64,000 nt of DNA from assembly GCA_964647485.1 (NCBI GenBank), contig CAZYHV010000004.1:1-64000 (forward strand), given 5' to 3'. The notes beneath the pieces are model-generated. The model searched no databases and was not told the DNA's origin. It saw only the letters and a list, made by a program, of their open reading frames with translations. Of this stretch, positions 1-7,345 are shown piece by piece (the first letter of the stretch is position 1; every line of letters starts with the position of its first letter). This DNA comes from FW021-bin31 sp964647485. Its GTDB lineage: Bacteria > Bacteroidota > Bacteroidia > Chitinophagales > Chitinophagaceae. The position numbers were made by a program, and so were the translations under genes.

Positions 1-128
1 AATGTACCACCTTGTAGCTACAAAAAGCTAATCTCATGAATAATGCGGGTTAATCAAAAATCCAAACAACTACTCCACTTTAAAGATTGCCACTTGGCTT
101 TTAGTTTTTCTCCCCCCTCTTTTTAGGG

Positions 129-479
129 TTATTGGGTATTTTTTAATAAAATTTTTCCTTTCATGGTAGGATGAATACTGCAAAAGTAGGGAAAGGAGTC
201 AGTAATCACTTTTTTCCAAGAATCCCCACCTGTAGCAATCTTACCGGAGGTCCATGCAGAATCAGGATAAGCCGTAACATTGTGTTTCACAATTCCCTCA
301 TTGATCCAAACCACCGTATCTCTCTTATTCACTGTAAGTTTGCTAGGATGAAATTGCATACCCGAGATATGTATCGTATCTACTTGAGGGGCTCCGATTT
401 CTTGTGTTCCTGACGACTGACAACTCCAAAGGAAAGTCAAACAGAGGAGACAGGCTCCCAATACTTTTATTCCTTTCAT
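129..479 (-). CDS. Cupredoxin-domain lipoprotein (type 1 copper)
   Basis: A 116-residue exported protein with a plastocyanin/azurin-like fold. It starts with a lipoprotein signal ending in LWSC (Cys20), so it is probably anchored in the periplasm or outer membrane. The cupredoxin signature is visible: His66 in KHNVTA, then Cys100, His103 and Met106 in CSIHPTMKGK. These are the four expected ligands of a type 1 blue copper site, suggesting a small electron carrier or copper-binding protein. It lies 15 bp downstream of the DUF4142 gene on the same strand, so the two are probably cotranscribed. The electron partner cannot be told from the sequence. Confidence 0.85.
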   Translation of the reverse strand: MKGIKVLGACLLCLTFLWSCQSSGTQEIGAPQVDTIHISGMQFHPSKLTVNKRDTVVWINEGIVKHNVTAYPDSAWTSGKIATGGDSWKKVITDSFPYFCSIHPTMKGKILLKNTQ

Positions 480-494
480 GGTATTGCCTCCAGC

Positions 495-1040
495 TTATTT
501 AAATTTCTTTTGTGCTTTCTCTGCCATTTCCAAATGACTTTCCAACAGCGGAGCAACCGACTTGATCAGATTTTTTAACTCCTCGTTTTGTGTCTGAGGA
601 AGCAACACATTCTTTACCGCAGAAATAACAGCTTTATGGTAAGCCACTTCATTATCGATATAGGCTTTATCAAAAGCTTTCCCGCTTTTAGACTTTAGCA
701 TCTTCAGTGTTTTTTTCTCCCCTTTAAGCAGAGATTTTGTCACCGGATTCGTCTTTGGGGTTACTCCTAATTTCTTGGCTAAAGCAGCGGCCTCACTAAT
801 AATAGTAGAATGGTCACTTACCATCTTTTGGGCAAAATCCTTTACCGTTTTATTATTGGATTTCTTCAACGCCAACTTCCCATAATCCACATCAATCTTG
901 TTCGCAGTCACCGCTGCAGAAGCTACTTGTGCATCATTTAAGGTTGGGGTTTTATCCTGTGCAAATGTTATAACGGATACGAAAAGCAATCCCGTCATCA
1001 GGATGCCTGCATTTTTTAATACCTTATTTAAAGTACTCAT
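495..1040 (-). CDS. DUF4142 family exported protein
   Basis: A 181-residue protein with an N-terminal signal peptide (hydrophobic stretch at about residues 12-27, ending FAQ), followed by a largely helical body rich in Lys and Ala. The pattern of helices with conserved Asp-His (VSDHSTI) and a later AYHKAV segment fits DUF4142, a ferritin-like four-helix family common in Bacteroidota and Proteobacteria. Its biochemical role is unknown; a metal-binding or stress role is only inference. The gene sits between the end of hisB and the cupredoxin gene, all on the minus strand, with an 85-bp gap to hisB, so it may form its own unit with the cupredoxin. Confidence 0.8.
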   Translation of the reverse strand: MSTLNKVLKNAGILMTGLLFVSVITFAQDKTPTLNDAQVASAAVTANKIDVDYGKLALKKSNNKTVKDFAQKMVSDHSTIISEAAALAKKLGVTPKTNPVTKSLLKGEKKTLKMLKSKSGKAFDKAYIDNEVAYHKAVISAVKNVLLPQTQNEELKNLIKSVAPLLESHLEMAEKAQKKFK

Positions 1041-1125
1041 GATATTTTGTTTTTTAGATTAAAAGAATCATTCAACAAAATAGAGTACACAAAAGGGAGA
1101 AAGGTTACAATATTTCTCACAACGA

Positions 1126-1650
1126 TTATAACATTCCTTTCGTACTGGGCAACTGCATATTTTCCGGATCCACCTTTACCGCCATTTTTATGGCTTTAGC
1201 AAAAGCTTTAAAAATAGCTTCGATTTTATGATGTTCATTTTCACCTTCCGCCTTGATATTCAGATTACATTTCGCAGCATCAGAAAACGACTTAAAGAAA
1301 TGAGAAAACATTTCTGTTGGCATTTCCCCTATTTTCTCCCGCTTGAAATCAGCTTCCCACACCAACCAGTTTCGTCCTCCAAAATCAATAGCCACTTGAG
1401 CCAGAGAATCATCCATAGGTAACAAGAAACCATAGCGTTCTATGCCTCGTTTATCACCTAAAGCCTTTAAGACAGCCTCACCTAAAGCCAATCCGGTATC
1501 TTCAATTGTATGATGTTCATCTATATGAAGATCGCCATGCACCTGAACGTTTAAATCCATTGATCCATGGCGGGCAATTTGTTCCAACATATGATCGAAG
1601 AAACCAATTCCGGTAGAAATACGAGCCGATCCATTCCCATCCAAATTCAC
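1126..1650 (-). CDS. hisB: HisB, imidazoleglycerol-phosphate dehydratase half
   Basis: Catalyses dehydration of imidazoleglycerol phosphate to imidazole-acetol phosphate in histidine synthesis. Family hallmarks are present: GIGFFDHMLEQIARHG, the metal-binding DEHHTIEDTGLALGEA, a second ENEHHKIEAIFKAFAKA, and the C-terminal LPSTKGML. The only start in this frame is a GTG at 1650, but the same frame stays open upstream and encodes the conserved VERNTKETQIAIS that normally precedes this point, back to a run of ten A (1704-1713). There is no ATG in between. In many bacteria, and typically in Bacteroidota, this domain is fused behind the histidinol-phosphatase domain, so it is most likely the second half of one bifunctional protein interrupted by a one-base shift. 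Family and reaction are firm; the start is not. Confidence 0.9.
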   Translation of the reverse strand: MNLDGNGSARISTGIGFFDHMLEQIARHGSMDLNVQVHGDLHIDEHHTIEDTGLALGEAVLKALGDKRGIERYGFLLPMDDSLAQVAIDFGGRNWLVWEADFKREKIGEMPTEMFSHFFKSFSDAAKCNLNIKAEGENEHHKIEAIFKAFAKAIKMAVKVDPENMQLPSTKGML

Positions 1651-1685
1651 CGAAATGGCAATTTGTGTTTCCTTGGTATTCCGTT

Positions 1686-2261
1686 CTACGCAGGCTGTTC
1701 TACTTTTTTTTTTAGAAAGTCGTAAATTTCATTCCAGTCGGTTGTTTCCAGAGCGATATGGGGTTGCATTTCTTCCAATGACTCTTTCACGTCTTCCAGT
1801 CCTCTTCCATGACCGGTATTGATCCAAATGCCTTTTCCCCCTAGATTTTGAGCTAATTTTACATCACTGATGCGATCCCCAATGACAAAAGAGTTTTCTA
1901 AATCATAATCCGGATTATCGATATAATCATTCAGCAAGGCGGTTCCCGGTTTCCGGGTAGGTTTGTTTTCCTTCTTAAAGGTTTTATCAATAAATACCTC
2001 ACTAAAATGAATGCCTTCTCCTTCCAATGCTTCCATCATTTTATTCTGTGCCGGCCAGAATTTTTCTTCCGGGAAATGGTCTGTTCCCAAACCATCTTGG
2101 TTGGTAATCATTACCAATTCAAAGTCCAGTTTGGCTATTTTCGACAAGCCTTGAAAGACTTTAGGGAAATATTCCAACTTTTCTAAACTATCGATCTGAC
2201 GGTCTTCAGGTTCATGAATCAAGGTGCCGTCTCTGTCAATAAATAATACGCGTTTTGCCAT
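1686..2261 (-). CDS. hisB: HisB, histidinol-phosphate phosphatase half
   Basis: A 191-residue HAD-type phosphatase that hydrolyses histidinol phosphate to histidinol. The nucleophile motif is LFIDRDGTLIHEP (Asp9, Asp11), followed by MITNQDGLGT and a later VIGDRISDVKLA motif. It resembles the N-terminal domain of the E. coli bifunctional HisB. Its reading frame ends at 1686 right after a run of ten A (codons ...CTA AAA AAA AAA GTA), 35 bp beyond the only possible start of the dehydratase half. Adding one A, or slipping back one base, would continue into the dehydratase as FLKKKSRTACVERNTKETQ, matching the usual linker of the fused enzyme. Either the gene is expressed by slippage or frameshifting, or the A-run length is a mutation or sequencing error. 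Confidence 0.9.
   Translation of the reverse strand: MAKRVLFIDRDGTLIHEPEDRQIDSLEKLEYFPKVFQGLSKIAKLDFELVMITNQDGLGTDHFPEEKFWPAQNKMMEALEGEGIHFSEVFIDKTFKKENKPTRKPGTALLNDYIDNPDYDLENSFVIGDRISDVKLAQNLGGKGIWINTGHGRGLEDVKESLEEMQPHIALETTDWNEIYDFLKKKVEQPA
1704..1713 (-). other. A10 slippery run joining the two HisB frames
   Basis: Ten consecutive A on the coding strand (T on the plus strand). In the phosphatase frame it reads CTA AAA AAA AAA GTA. A minus-one ribosomal slip on A-AAA-AAA, or RNA polymerase inserting one extra A, would put translation into the dehydratase frame. The alternative is an indel error in the assembly or a true frameshift mutation. Confidence 0.75.
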
Positions 2262-2304
2262 GGTTTAATCTATAATTATCTTTTTTACAAATTTACACAA
2301 TATT

Positions 2305-3351
2305 CTATAGCTTTTTCAGTGCTGCCATTAATTGCCGATTTTCCTCCGGGGTGCCTACGGTAATTCGCAAACAATCATCACAAAGCATGACCTTGCTTCT
2401 GTCCCTCACAATAATCCCCTCTTTAACCAATGCATGATATTTTTCTGCCGCTTTTCTCATCTTTACCAAAATGAAATTTGCATCACTTTGATACACATTC
2501 TGGACAAAGGAAAAATCCCCAAACTCAATCATCAGCTTTTCCCGTTCATCTACTATATCTTTGATTCTTTCATTGACCACATCCAACTTATCCATTGCTT
2601 CCAATGCCATCTCCTGGGTCGCCTGATTAACGTTATACGGAGGCTTTATCCGATTCAGAATATTAATAACCGGTAAAATACCAAACAATATGCCCAATCG
2701 CAGCCCCGCCATGCCCCAGGCTTTAGAGAACGTTTGTAAGATGACCAGATTAGGGTAATCTTTCAGGTCTTGTAAATAAGAAAGGTAATGCGAGAAATTA
2801 ATATAGGCTTCATCAATGACCACCAGACCATCAAAATGTTTTAGCAAATCTTCAATATCTTCTCTATATAATGTATTTCCGGTAGGGTTATTCGGAGAAC
2901 ATAAAAAGATCATCTTGGTGTTTTCATCAATTTGTTTTTTCACTTCTTCTATCTGCAACTGAAATTCCTTATCCAAAGGAGCTTCCCTTACCTCAATATC
3001 ATTGATGCCGGCACTTACCTTATACATGCCATAAGTAGGAGGACAAATAATAACGTTATCTATTCTCGGTTCACAAAACGCCCTGAATAATAAGTCAATA
3101 CATTCATCACTGCCATTCCCCAGGAAAATATGTGCCGGAGGAATTCCTCCTTTAATCTCAGCAATTTTTTCTTTTACCTTTTTTTGAAAAGGATCGGGAT
3201 AACGATGATAGTTCCTCTCTATTGGGGAGCCAAAGCTATTCTCATTCGCATCTAAAAACACCGATCCTTCACCACTAAATTCATCCCGAGCTGAGGAATA
3301 GGGCTTCAAGCTTCGAATATTTTTACGAATGAGCTGATTGATATCAAACAT
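2305..3351 (-). CDS. hisC: HisC, histidinol-phosphate aminotransferase
   Basis: A PLP-dependent aminotransferase (348 residues, normal for HisC) that converts imidazole-acetol phosphate plus glutamate to histidinol phosphate. Visible motifs: DANENSFGSP near the N-terminus, LGNGSDECIDLL, SPNNPTGN, VVIDEAYINF, and the PLP-binding lysine in LQTFSKAWGMAGLRLG (Lys210). It lies between hisD (8-bp gap) and hisB (43-bp gap) in the his operon, which settles its substrate among the class I/II fold aminotransferases. Confidence 0.95.
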   Translation of the reverse strand: MFDINQLIRKNIRSLKPYSSARDEFSGEGSVFLDANENSFGSPIERNYHRYPDPFQKKVKEKIAEIKGGIPPAHIFLGNGSDECIDLLFRAFCEPRIDNVIICPPTYGMYKVSAGINDIEVREAPLDKEFQLQIEEVKKQIDENTKMIFLCSPNNPTGNTLYREDIEDLLKHFDGLVVIDEAYINFSHYLSYLQDLKDYPNLVILQTFSKAWGMAGLRLGILFGILPVINILNRIKPPYNVNQATQEMALEAMDKLDVVNERIKDIVDEREKLMIEFGDFSFVQNVYQSDANFILVKMRKAAEKYHALVKEGIIVRDRSKVMLCDDCLRITVGTPEENRQLMAALKKL

Positions 3352-3359
3352 GAATTCTT

Positions 3360-4634
3360 CTATTTTTTTCTGATTGTCACTGCCTTTTTATGAGCGTCCA
3401 GACCTTCTGCTGCCGCCATCTCTTCCACAATAGGACTCATCCTCTGTAATCCTTCCTTACTTAGTTTTTGAAAAGTAACCTTCTTAACAAAACTATCCAG
3501 CGAAACACCACTATAGGTCTTTGCATAACCATTTGTTGGCAAGGTATGGTTGGTTCCGGAGGCATAATCTCCAACGCTTTCCGGAGAATAATTTCCTAAA
3601 AATACCGATCCGGCATTGACTACCTTTTCGGCGATTTTTTCATTGTCTTTGCAAGACAAAATTAAATGTTCAGGAGCATAAGCATTGATCATATTCATTG
3701 CTTGTGCTACATTGTCTAGTAAAATAATTTTACTGTTCTTCAATGCTTCTCTGGCAATATCCACCCTGGGTAAGAGGGCTAATTGTTTTTCGATTTCTTT
3801 TTGTATCGGATCAATGATTTCCTCACGAGTGGTAAAAAGAAAGACTTGACTGTCTTTTCCATGTTCTGCCTGTGACAACAAGTCTGCCGCTACATAATCG
3901 GGAGAGCAACTTTCATCTGCCAGAACGGCGACTTCCGAAGGACCGGCCGGCATATCTATTGCCACTTTATCTTTGGTCACCAATTGTTTGGCACAAGTCA
4001 CATATTGATTTCCGGGACCAAAAATTTTATCTGTCTTGGGAATCTGTCTCGTCCCATACGCCATGGCGCCTATAGCCTGAATTCCTCCCACTTTAAATAT
4101 CTTTGTAATCCCTGCCAATGAAGCGGCATATAAAATCTCCGGACGAAGCTTTCCTTCTTTTGAAGGAGGACTACATAAAACAATTTCTCTACAGCCTGCT
4201 AATTTTGCCGGAATCCCCAGCATCAATACCGTTGAAAAAAGCGGTGCACTCCCCCCAGGAACATACAGTCCGACTTTATCAATCGCTATCTGCTTTCTCC
4301 AACATATCACTCCCGGCATGGTTTCTATCCGTTCTATCGGCAACTGCTGCCGGCTATGGAACTTTTCTATGTTTGCTGCCGCTTGTTGGATAGCCGTTCT
4401 CAAAGGGGCAGAAATATTCTCTTCAGCCTCTTCAATGTCCTTCTTACTTACTGCCGTTTTCGGAAGATCTACCTTATCAAATTGTAAGGTATACTTTTGT
4501 ACCGCCGCATCACCATTTTCTTTTATATCAAGCAACACATCACTTACCTGTTTTTCTAACGCTTCTACCTGAAATGCAGGTCGTCTTAAAATGTCCGTCC
4601 ATCTTTCCTCCGATGGATATTGAATTACTTTCAT
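3360..4634 (-). CDS. hisD: HisD, histidinol dehydrogenase
   Basis: A 424-residue zinc- and NAD-dependent enzyme performing the last two oxidations, histidinol to histidine. Characteristic stretches are VGLYVPGGSAPLFSTVLMLG, IFGPGNQYVTCAKQLV, IDMPAGPSEVAVLAD, LSQAEHGKDSQ (zinc-site region) and NAYAPEHLIL with the catalytic Glu-His pair. Length and start are typical for the family. It follows hisG by 9 bp and precedes hisC by 8 bp, so it belongs to one tightly spaced operon. Confidence 0.96.
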   Translation of the reverse strand: MKVIQYPSEERWTDILRRPAFQVEALEKQVSDVLLDIKENGDAAVQKYTLQFDKVDLPKTAVSKKDIEEAEENISAPLRTAIQQAAANIEKFHSRQQLPIERIETMPGVICWRKQIAIDKVGLYVPGGSAPLFSTVLMLGIPAKLAGCREIVLCSPPSKEGKLRPEILYAASLAGITKIFKVGGIQAIGAMAYGTRQIPKTDKIFGPGNQYVTCAKQLVTKDKVAIDMPAGPSEVAVLADESCSPDYVAADLLSQAEHGKDSQVFLFTTREEIIDPIQKEIEKQLALLPRVDIAREALKNSKIILLDNVAQAMNMINAYAPEHLILSCKDNEKIAEKVVNAGSVFLGNYSPESVGDYASGTNHTLPTNGYAKTYSGVSLDSFVKKVTFQKLSKEGLQRMSPIVEEMAAAEGLDAHKKAVTIRKK

Positions 4635-4643
4635 CTGCTTATT

Positions 4644-5504
4644 TTATAAAACCATTTTCTCTATTGGCGACACCAAAATACCTTCTGCGCCATTGGCCCT
4701 CAATTTTTCAATAATTCCCCAGAAATCATTTTCATTCACTACAGAATGGATGGAGCTCCAGCCTTCTTCAGCCAAAGGAAGCACGGTCGGACTTTTCATC
4801 CCCGGTAATAAATGACAGATCTCATTCACCTTATCATTCGGTGCATTTAATAAAATATATTTATTGTTTTCCGCTTTTTTAACGGCCTTTATTCTGAAAA
4901 TCAAGCGTTCTAAAAGTTTTTGTTCTTCTTCCCCAAGCTTTCCATTTGAAATTAATTCTGCTTCAGAGCGGAGGATAATTTCGGCTTCTTTCAATCCATT
5001 CATGAATAAAGTAGATCCGGTACTGACCAAATCACAGATACAATCAGCCAGTCCTATCCCCGGCGCAATCTCAACAGAGCCACTGATTTCATGAATCTCA
5101 GCCTGGATATTATTTTTACTTAAAAACTTTTGGACGATGACAGGATAAGTAGTAGCTATGCGTTTTCCTTCCAGGTCTTTAGAAGTATTATAGGTCTGAT
5201 CTTTCCTTATTGCCATCGACAATCTGCATTTACTAAATCCCAATTTCTCTACTTCTCTGACTTTCTTTCCTTTTTCCAGCACAATATTCTCACCCACAAT
5301 CCCTATATCTGCTACTCCATCTTCCACATATTGAGGGATATCGTCATCTCTGAGAAAAAACACTTCCATCGGAAAATTATCCGCATCTGTTTTGAGTCGA
5401 TTAACCCCATTGTTGATATTAATTCCGCATTCTTTCAACAATTTCATAGAATCCTTGTGTAGCCTTCCCGACTTTTGTACCGCTAGTTTTAATTTCTTTG
5501 TCAT
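4644..5504 (-). CDS. hisG: HisG, ATP phosphoribosyltransferase (long form)
   Basis: First enzyme of histidine synthesis, joining ATP and PRPP. I place the start at the ATG at 5504 (MTKKLKLAVQKSGRL) because the frame further upstream offers only a TTG and a GAGAAG ribosome-binding site precedes this ATG. Motifs include the N-terminal LKLAVQKSGRLH, DVSTGSTL-like LVSTGSTLFMNGL, and a C-terminal regulatory domain of about 75 residues (from KKAENNKYILLNAP to the end). That domain marks the long HisG form, which is feedback-inhibited by histidine and does not need HisZ. It is the first structural gene after the attenuator at 5525-5656. hisH, hisA, hisF and hisI are not in this window. Confidence 0.95.
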   Translation of the reverse strand: MTKKLKLAVQKSGRLHKDSMKLLKECGININNGVNRLKTDADNFPMEVFFLRDDDIPQYVEDGVADIGIVGENIVLEKGKKVREVEKLGFSKCRLSMAIRKDQTYNTSKDLEGKRIATTYPVIVQKFLSKNNIQAEIHEISGSVEIAPGIGLADCICDLVSTGSTLFMNGLKEAEIILRSEAELISNGKLGEEEQKLLERLIFRIKAVKKAENNKYILLNAPNDKVNEICHLLPGMKSPTVLPLAEEGWSSIHSVVNENDFWGIIEKLRANGAEGILVSPIEKMVL

Positions 5505-5524
5505 AACTTCTCGTTTTTGCAAAT

Positions 5525-5552
5525 AAAAAAGGCTTACCCTTGAGGTAAGCCC
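5525..5552 (-). terminator. Intrinsic terminator of the his attenuator
   Basis: On the minus strand GGCTTACC, a TCAAG loop and GGTAAGCC form a perfect 8-bp stem followed directly by TTTTTTATTT. It sits between the leader peptide and hisG. Its 5' arm GCTTACCT (5543-5550) can instead pair with AGGTAAGC at 5587-5594, so it is one of two exclusive structures. It is expected to end transcription when histidine is plentiful. Confidence 0.85.
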
Positions 5553-5586
5553 TTGAATGATTTATATAGAATACACAAAACATCCT

Positions 5587-5594
5587 GCTTACCT
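5587..5594 (-). promoter_or_regulatory. Antiterminator arm of the his attenuator
   Basis: AGGTAAGC on the minus strand, starting inside the TAG stop codon of the leader peptide. It is exactly complementary to GCTTACCT in the 5' arm of the downstream terminator. A ribosome stalled at the His codons leaves this arm free to form the antiterminator; a ribosome reaching the stop codon covers it and lets the terminator form. Confidence 0.8.
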
Positions 5595-5637
5595 ATTGGC
5601 AAGTATCATGATGATGTATAGGTGTATGAAATCTCAT
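5593..5637 (-). CDS. hisL: His operon leader peptide
   Basis: A 14-residue open frame, MRFHTPIHHHDTCQ, with four histidines including three in a row, directly upstream of the terminator before hisG. In ribosome-mediated attenuation, scarcity of charged tRNA-His stalls the ribosome on these codons. Stop codon, antiterminator arm and terminator are spaced as that mechanism requires. The peptide itself probably has no other job. The ATG lies only a few bases after the predicted transcription start, so the transcript may be nearly leaderless. Confidence 0.8.
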   Translation of the reverse strand: MRFHTPIHHHDTCQ

Positions 5638-5648
5638 AATTCTGCCCG

Positions 5649-5656
5649 CAAATTTA
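5649..5656 (-). promoter_or_regulatory. Predicted his operon -7 box
   Basis: TAAATTTG on the minus strand, a perfect match to the Bacteroidota -7 consensus TAnnTTTG, located 11 bp before the leader-peptide ATG. No clear TTG -33 element is at the usual 19-bp spacing. Confidence 0.55.
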
Positions 5657-5754
5657 AGACAGGAATTTTTATTAAAAAAATATTTTCCAAGCTCCTTAAG
5701 ACGATAAGAAGAGTTCCTCTTTTCTAAAAAACTTTCCCAAAGAATAAAAGGACG

Positions 5755-7185
5755 CTAAAAGGTAGGACAGTCTGACTCTTTTTTCCCTAGGCCTTTAATC
5801 ACAATACCCAAATAGGCGCCTCCATTAGGGGTATGATGAAAAAGCCATCCAAAGTCGTGAACCCCGGCAACTAAAGGACCTATCCTCACAGCCGCTCCCG
5901 CAAGAAACCGACCTTTCTCATTAATATAAAGAGGTAAAGAAAATCCCATCCTTTTTTTCTCCCAGCGAGGCGTAACCATCATATAACTCAAAGATTTACT
6001 TTTATAATCCACCCCCGGATTTAGGAAAGAAACATCCAGATTGGCGTTTGCATTCACATAAAGATGTCGTCCGATATTTTTATCAAAATCAATACGTAAT
6101 TTGGTCGGCAATGAAACCGATGTATACCCTTCCCAACGGGACATATTCAAAACCTGACTGAGGGTGTCATTAATTTTTGATAAGGAAGAAGCGTCATCGA
6201 CCATTCTCCTGATAGCCTCAATGTCCTTTTGCTGCTTCACCCCATTTATGGTTCGGCTTTCTTTCCCCAAATCATATTTTAATTGTCCAAAATCCGTGAT
6301 CGCCACACTCAGTCGCCAATCATAATCTGCCGGATCATTATTCTTAAAACCGGGAATATAACTCGGCTTCTTTTTGGTATAAACCATCCCAATATCCAGT
6401 CCTATTGACAAGGGATTTCCTTTCATTGCAGCCCGACTCTGACCTTTAAAACCATTGGCTTTGTCCAGGTCTTCCAGATTACTCGAATACCCATACCGTC
6501 CCCGAATCGTATCTAAAGACACATAATTAGGGCTGCCTGAAACGGGTTGAGTTACTTCAAAATCAGACATCTCGGCTATTTCAGCCCCCATCCCTTTGAT
6601 AAATTTCACGGAGGCCCCAAGTGTTATATTATGAAACTCGTCACTCTCCAACACTTTGGAGGCATTCAAAAACCATTCTGACCATTGTGTATTCACAAAA
6701 GTTCCTTGCAGGTTTTTATTTATTGCATTCACCTTCATAAACTTTTTGATAGTGGACATACTGTCATTATAGCTATAATTCAACCGATCCAAAAAAGAAT
6801 GATTCCTAATGTTCCATCCGGCTCCTACCGTCCATTCCTCATGATGAGGAATCCTTAGAAGAAAATTAAGGATATGAACATCCGCTCTTAAAAATCCATC
6901 ATGTTTTCCTGAACCTTCCAGTGCGAAGGATCTTAAATGAGCACTGTCTCTCGCCCATTTAAACCGAGAGGGGCTTGCAGAAACAATATTATTGCTCCAA
7001 AAACTATTGACGCCAACCACTTCCACTCCCCATTTATAGGGCATATTTGCACCGGAAGCCGGCTGTTGTGCCAAATTGATGACCGGGCTATATACGCTAC
7101 CGTTTACACCATTAAAATGCTGGGCGGTCACCTTTTGAGAAGCACAAAGTAAAAGGCACAGCAAAGCTAAGAATATGTTTCTCAT
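5755..7185 (-). CDS. DUF5723-like outer-membrane protein
   Basis: A 476-residue exported protein with an N-terminal signal peptide (cleavage near VTAQ) and a long body of alternating aromatic and polar residues, as in outer-membrane beta-barrels. The N-terminal pattern of the mature part (NGVNGSVYSP, then NLAQQPASGANMPYKWGVEVVGVN) resembles Bacteroidota barrel proteins classified as DUF5723. It may be a membrane component with no known transport substrate. It is a single gene: upstream lies the divergent DUF4105 gene and downstream the his leader region. Assignment to the exact DUF is from memory of the pattern. Confidence 0.6.
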   Translation of the reverse strand: MRNIFLALLCLLLCASQKVTAQHFNGVNGSVYSPVINLAQQPASGANMPYKWGVEVVGVNSFWSNNIVSASPSRFKWARDSAHLRSFALEGSGKHDGFLRADVHILNFLLRIPHHEEWTVGAGWNIRNHSFLDRLNYSYNDSMSTIKKFMKVNAINKNLQGTFVNTQWSEWFLNASKVLESDEFHNITLGASVKFIKGMGAEIAEMSDFEVTQPVSGSPNYVSLDTIRGRYGYSSNLEDLDKANGFKGQSRAAMKGNPLSIGLDIGMVYTKKKPSYIPGFKNNDPADYDWRLSVAITDFGQLKYDLGKESRTINGVKQQKDIEAIRRMVDDASSLSKINDTLSQVLNMSRWEGYTSVSLPTKLRIDFDKNIGRHLYVNANANLDVSFLNPGVDYKSKSLSYMMVTPRWEKKRMGFSLPLYINEKGRFLAGAAVRIGPLVAGVHDFGWLFHHTPNGGAYLGIVIKGLGKKESDCPTF

Positions 7186-7279
7186 TCATCTTTAGTTTCT
7201 GAAAATAGAGATGGCGTAAACTTACATAATAAACGACAAGAGTCCTTTCTTTTTGTCTTCTTTTTTCAAAGAAGTCATG

Positions 7280-7287
7280 TACTTTTG
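7280..7287 (+). promoter_or_regulatory. Predicted -7 box for the DUF4105 gene
   Basis: TACTTTTG matches TAnnTTTG and lies 58 bp before the ATG at 7346. No TTG is seen at ideal -33 spacing. Confidence 0.45.
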
Positions 7288-7345
7288 TAAGATCTTTATT
7301 TTCGTCAACCGTCCATCCGACCTTTAAAACTATAAAATTTCACGG

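Noticed and set aside
1126..1650. Stand-alone dehydratase starting at the GTG at 1650
   Set aside because: This would drop the conserved NTKETQIAIS strand that is present in frame upstream, so the short start is unlikely to be genuine.
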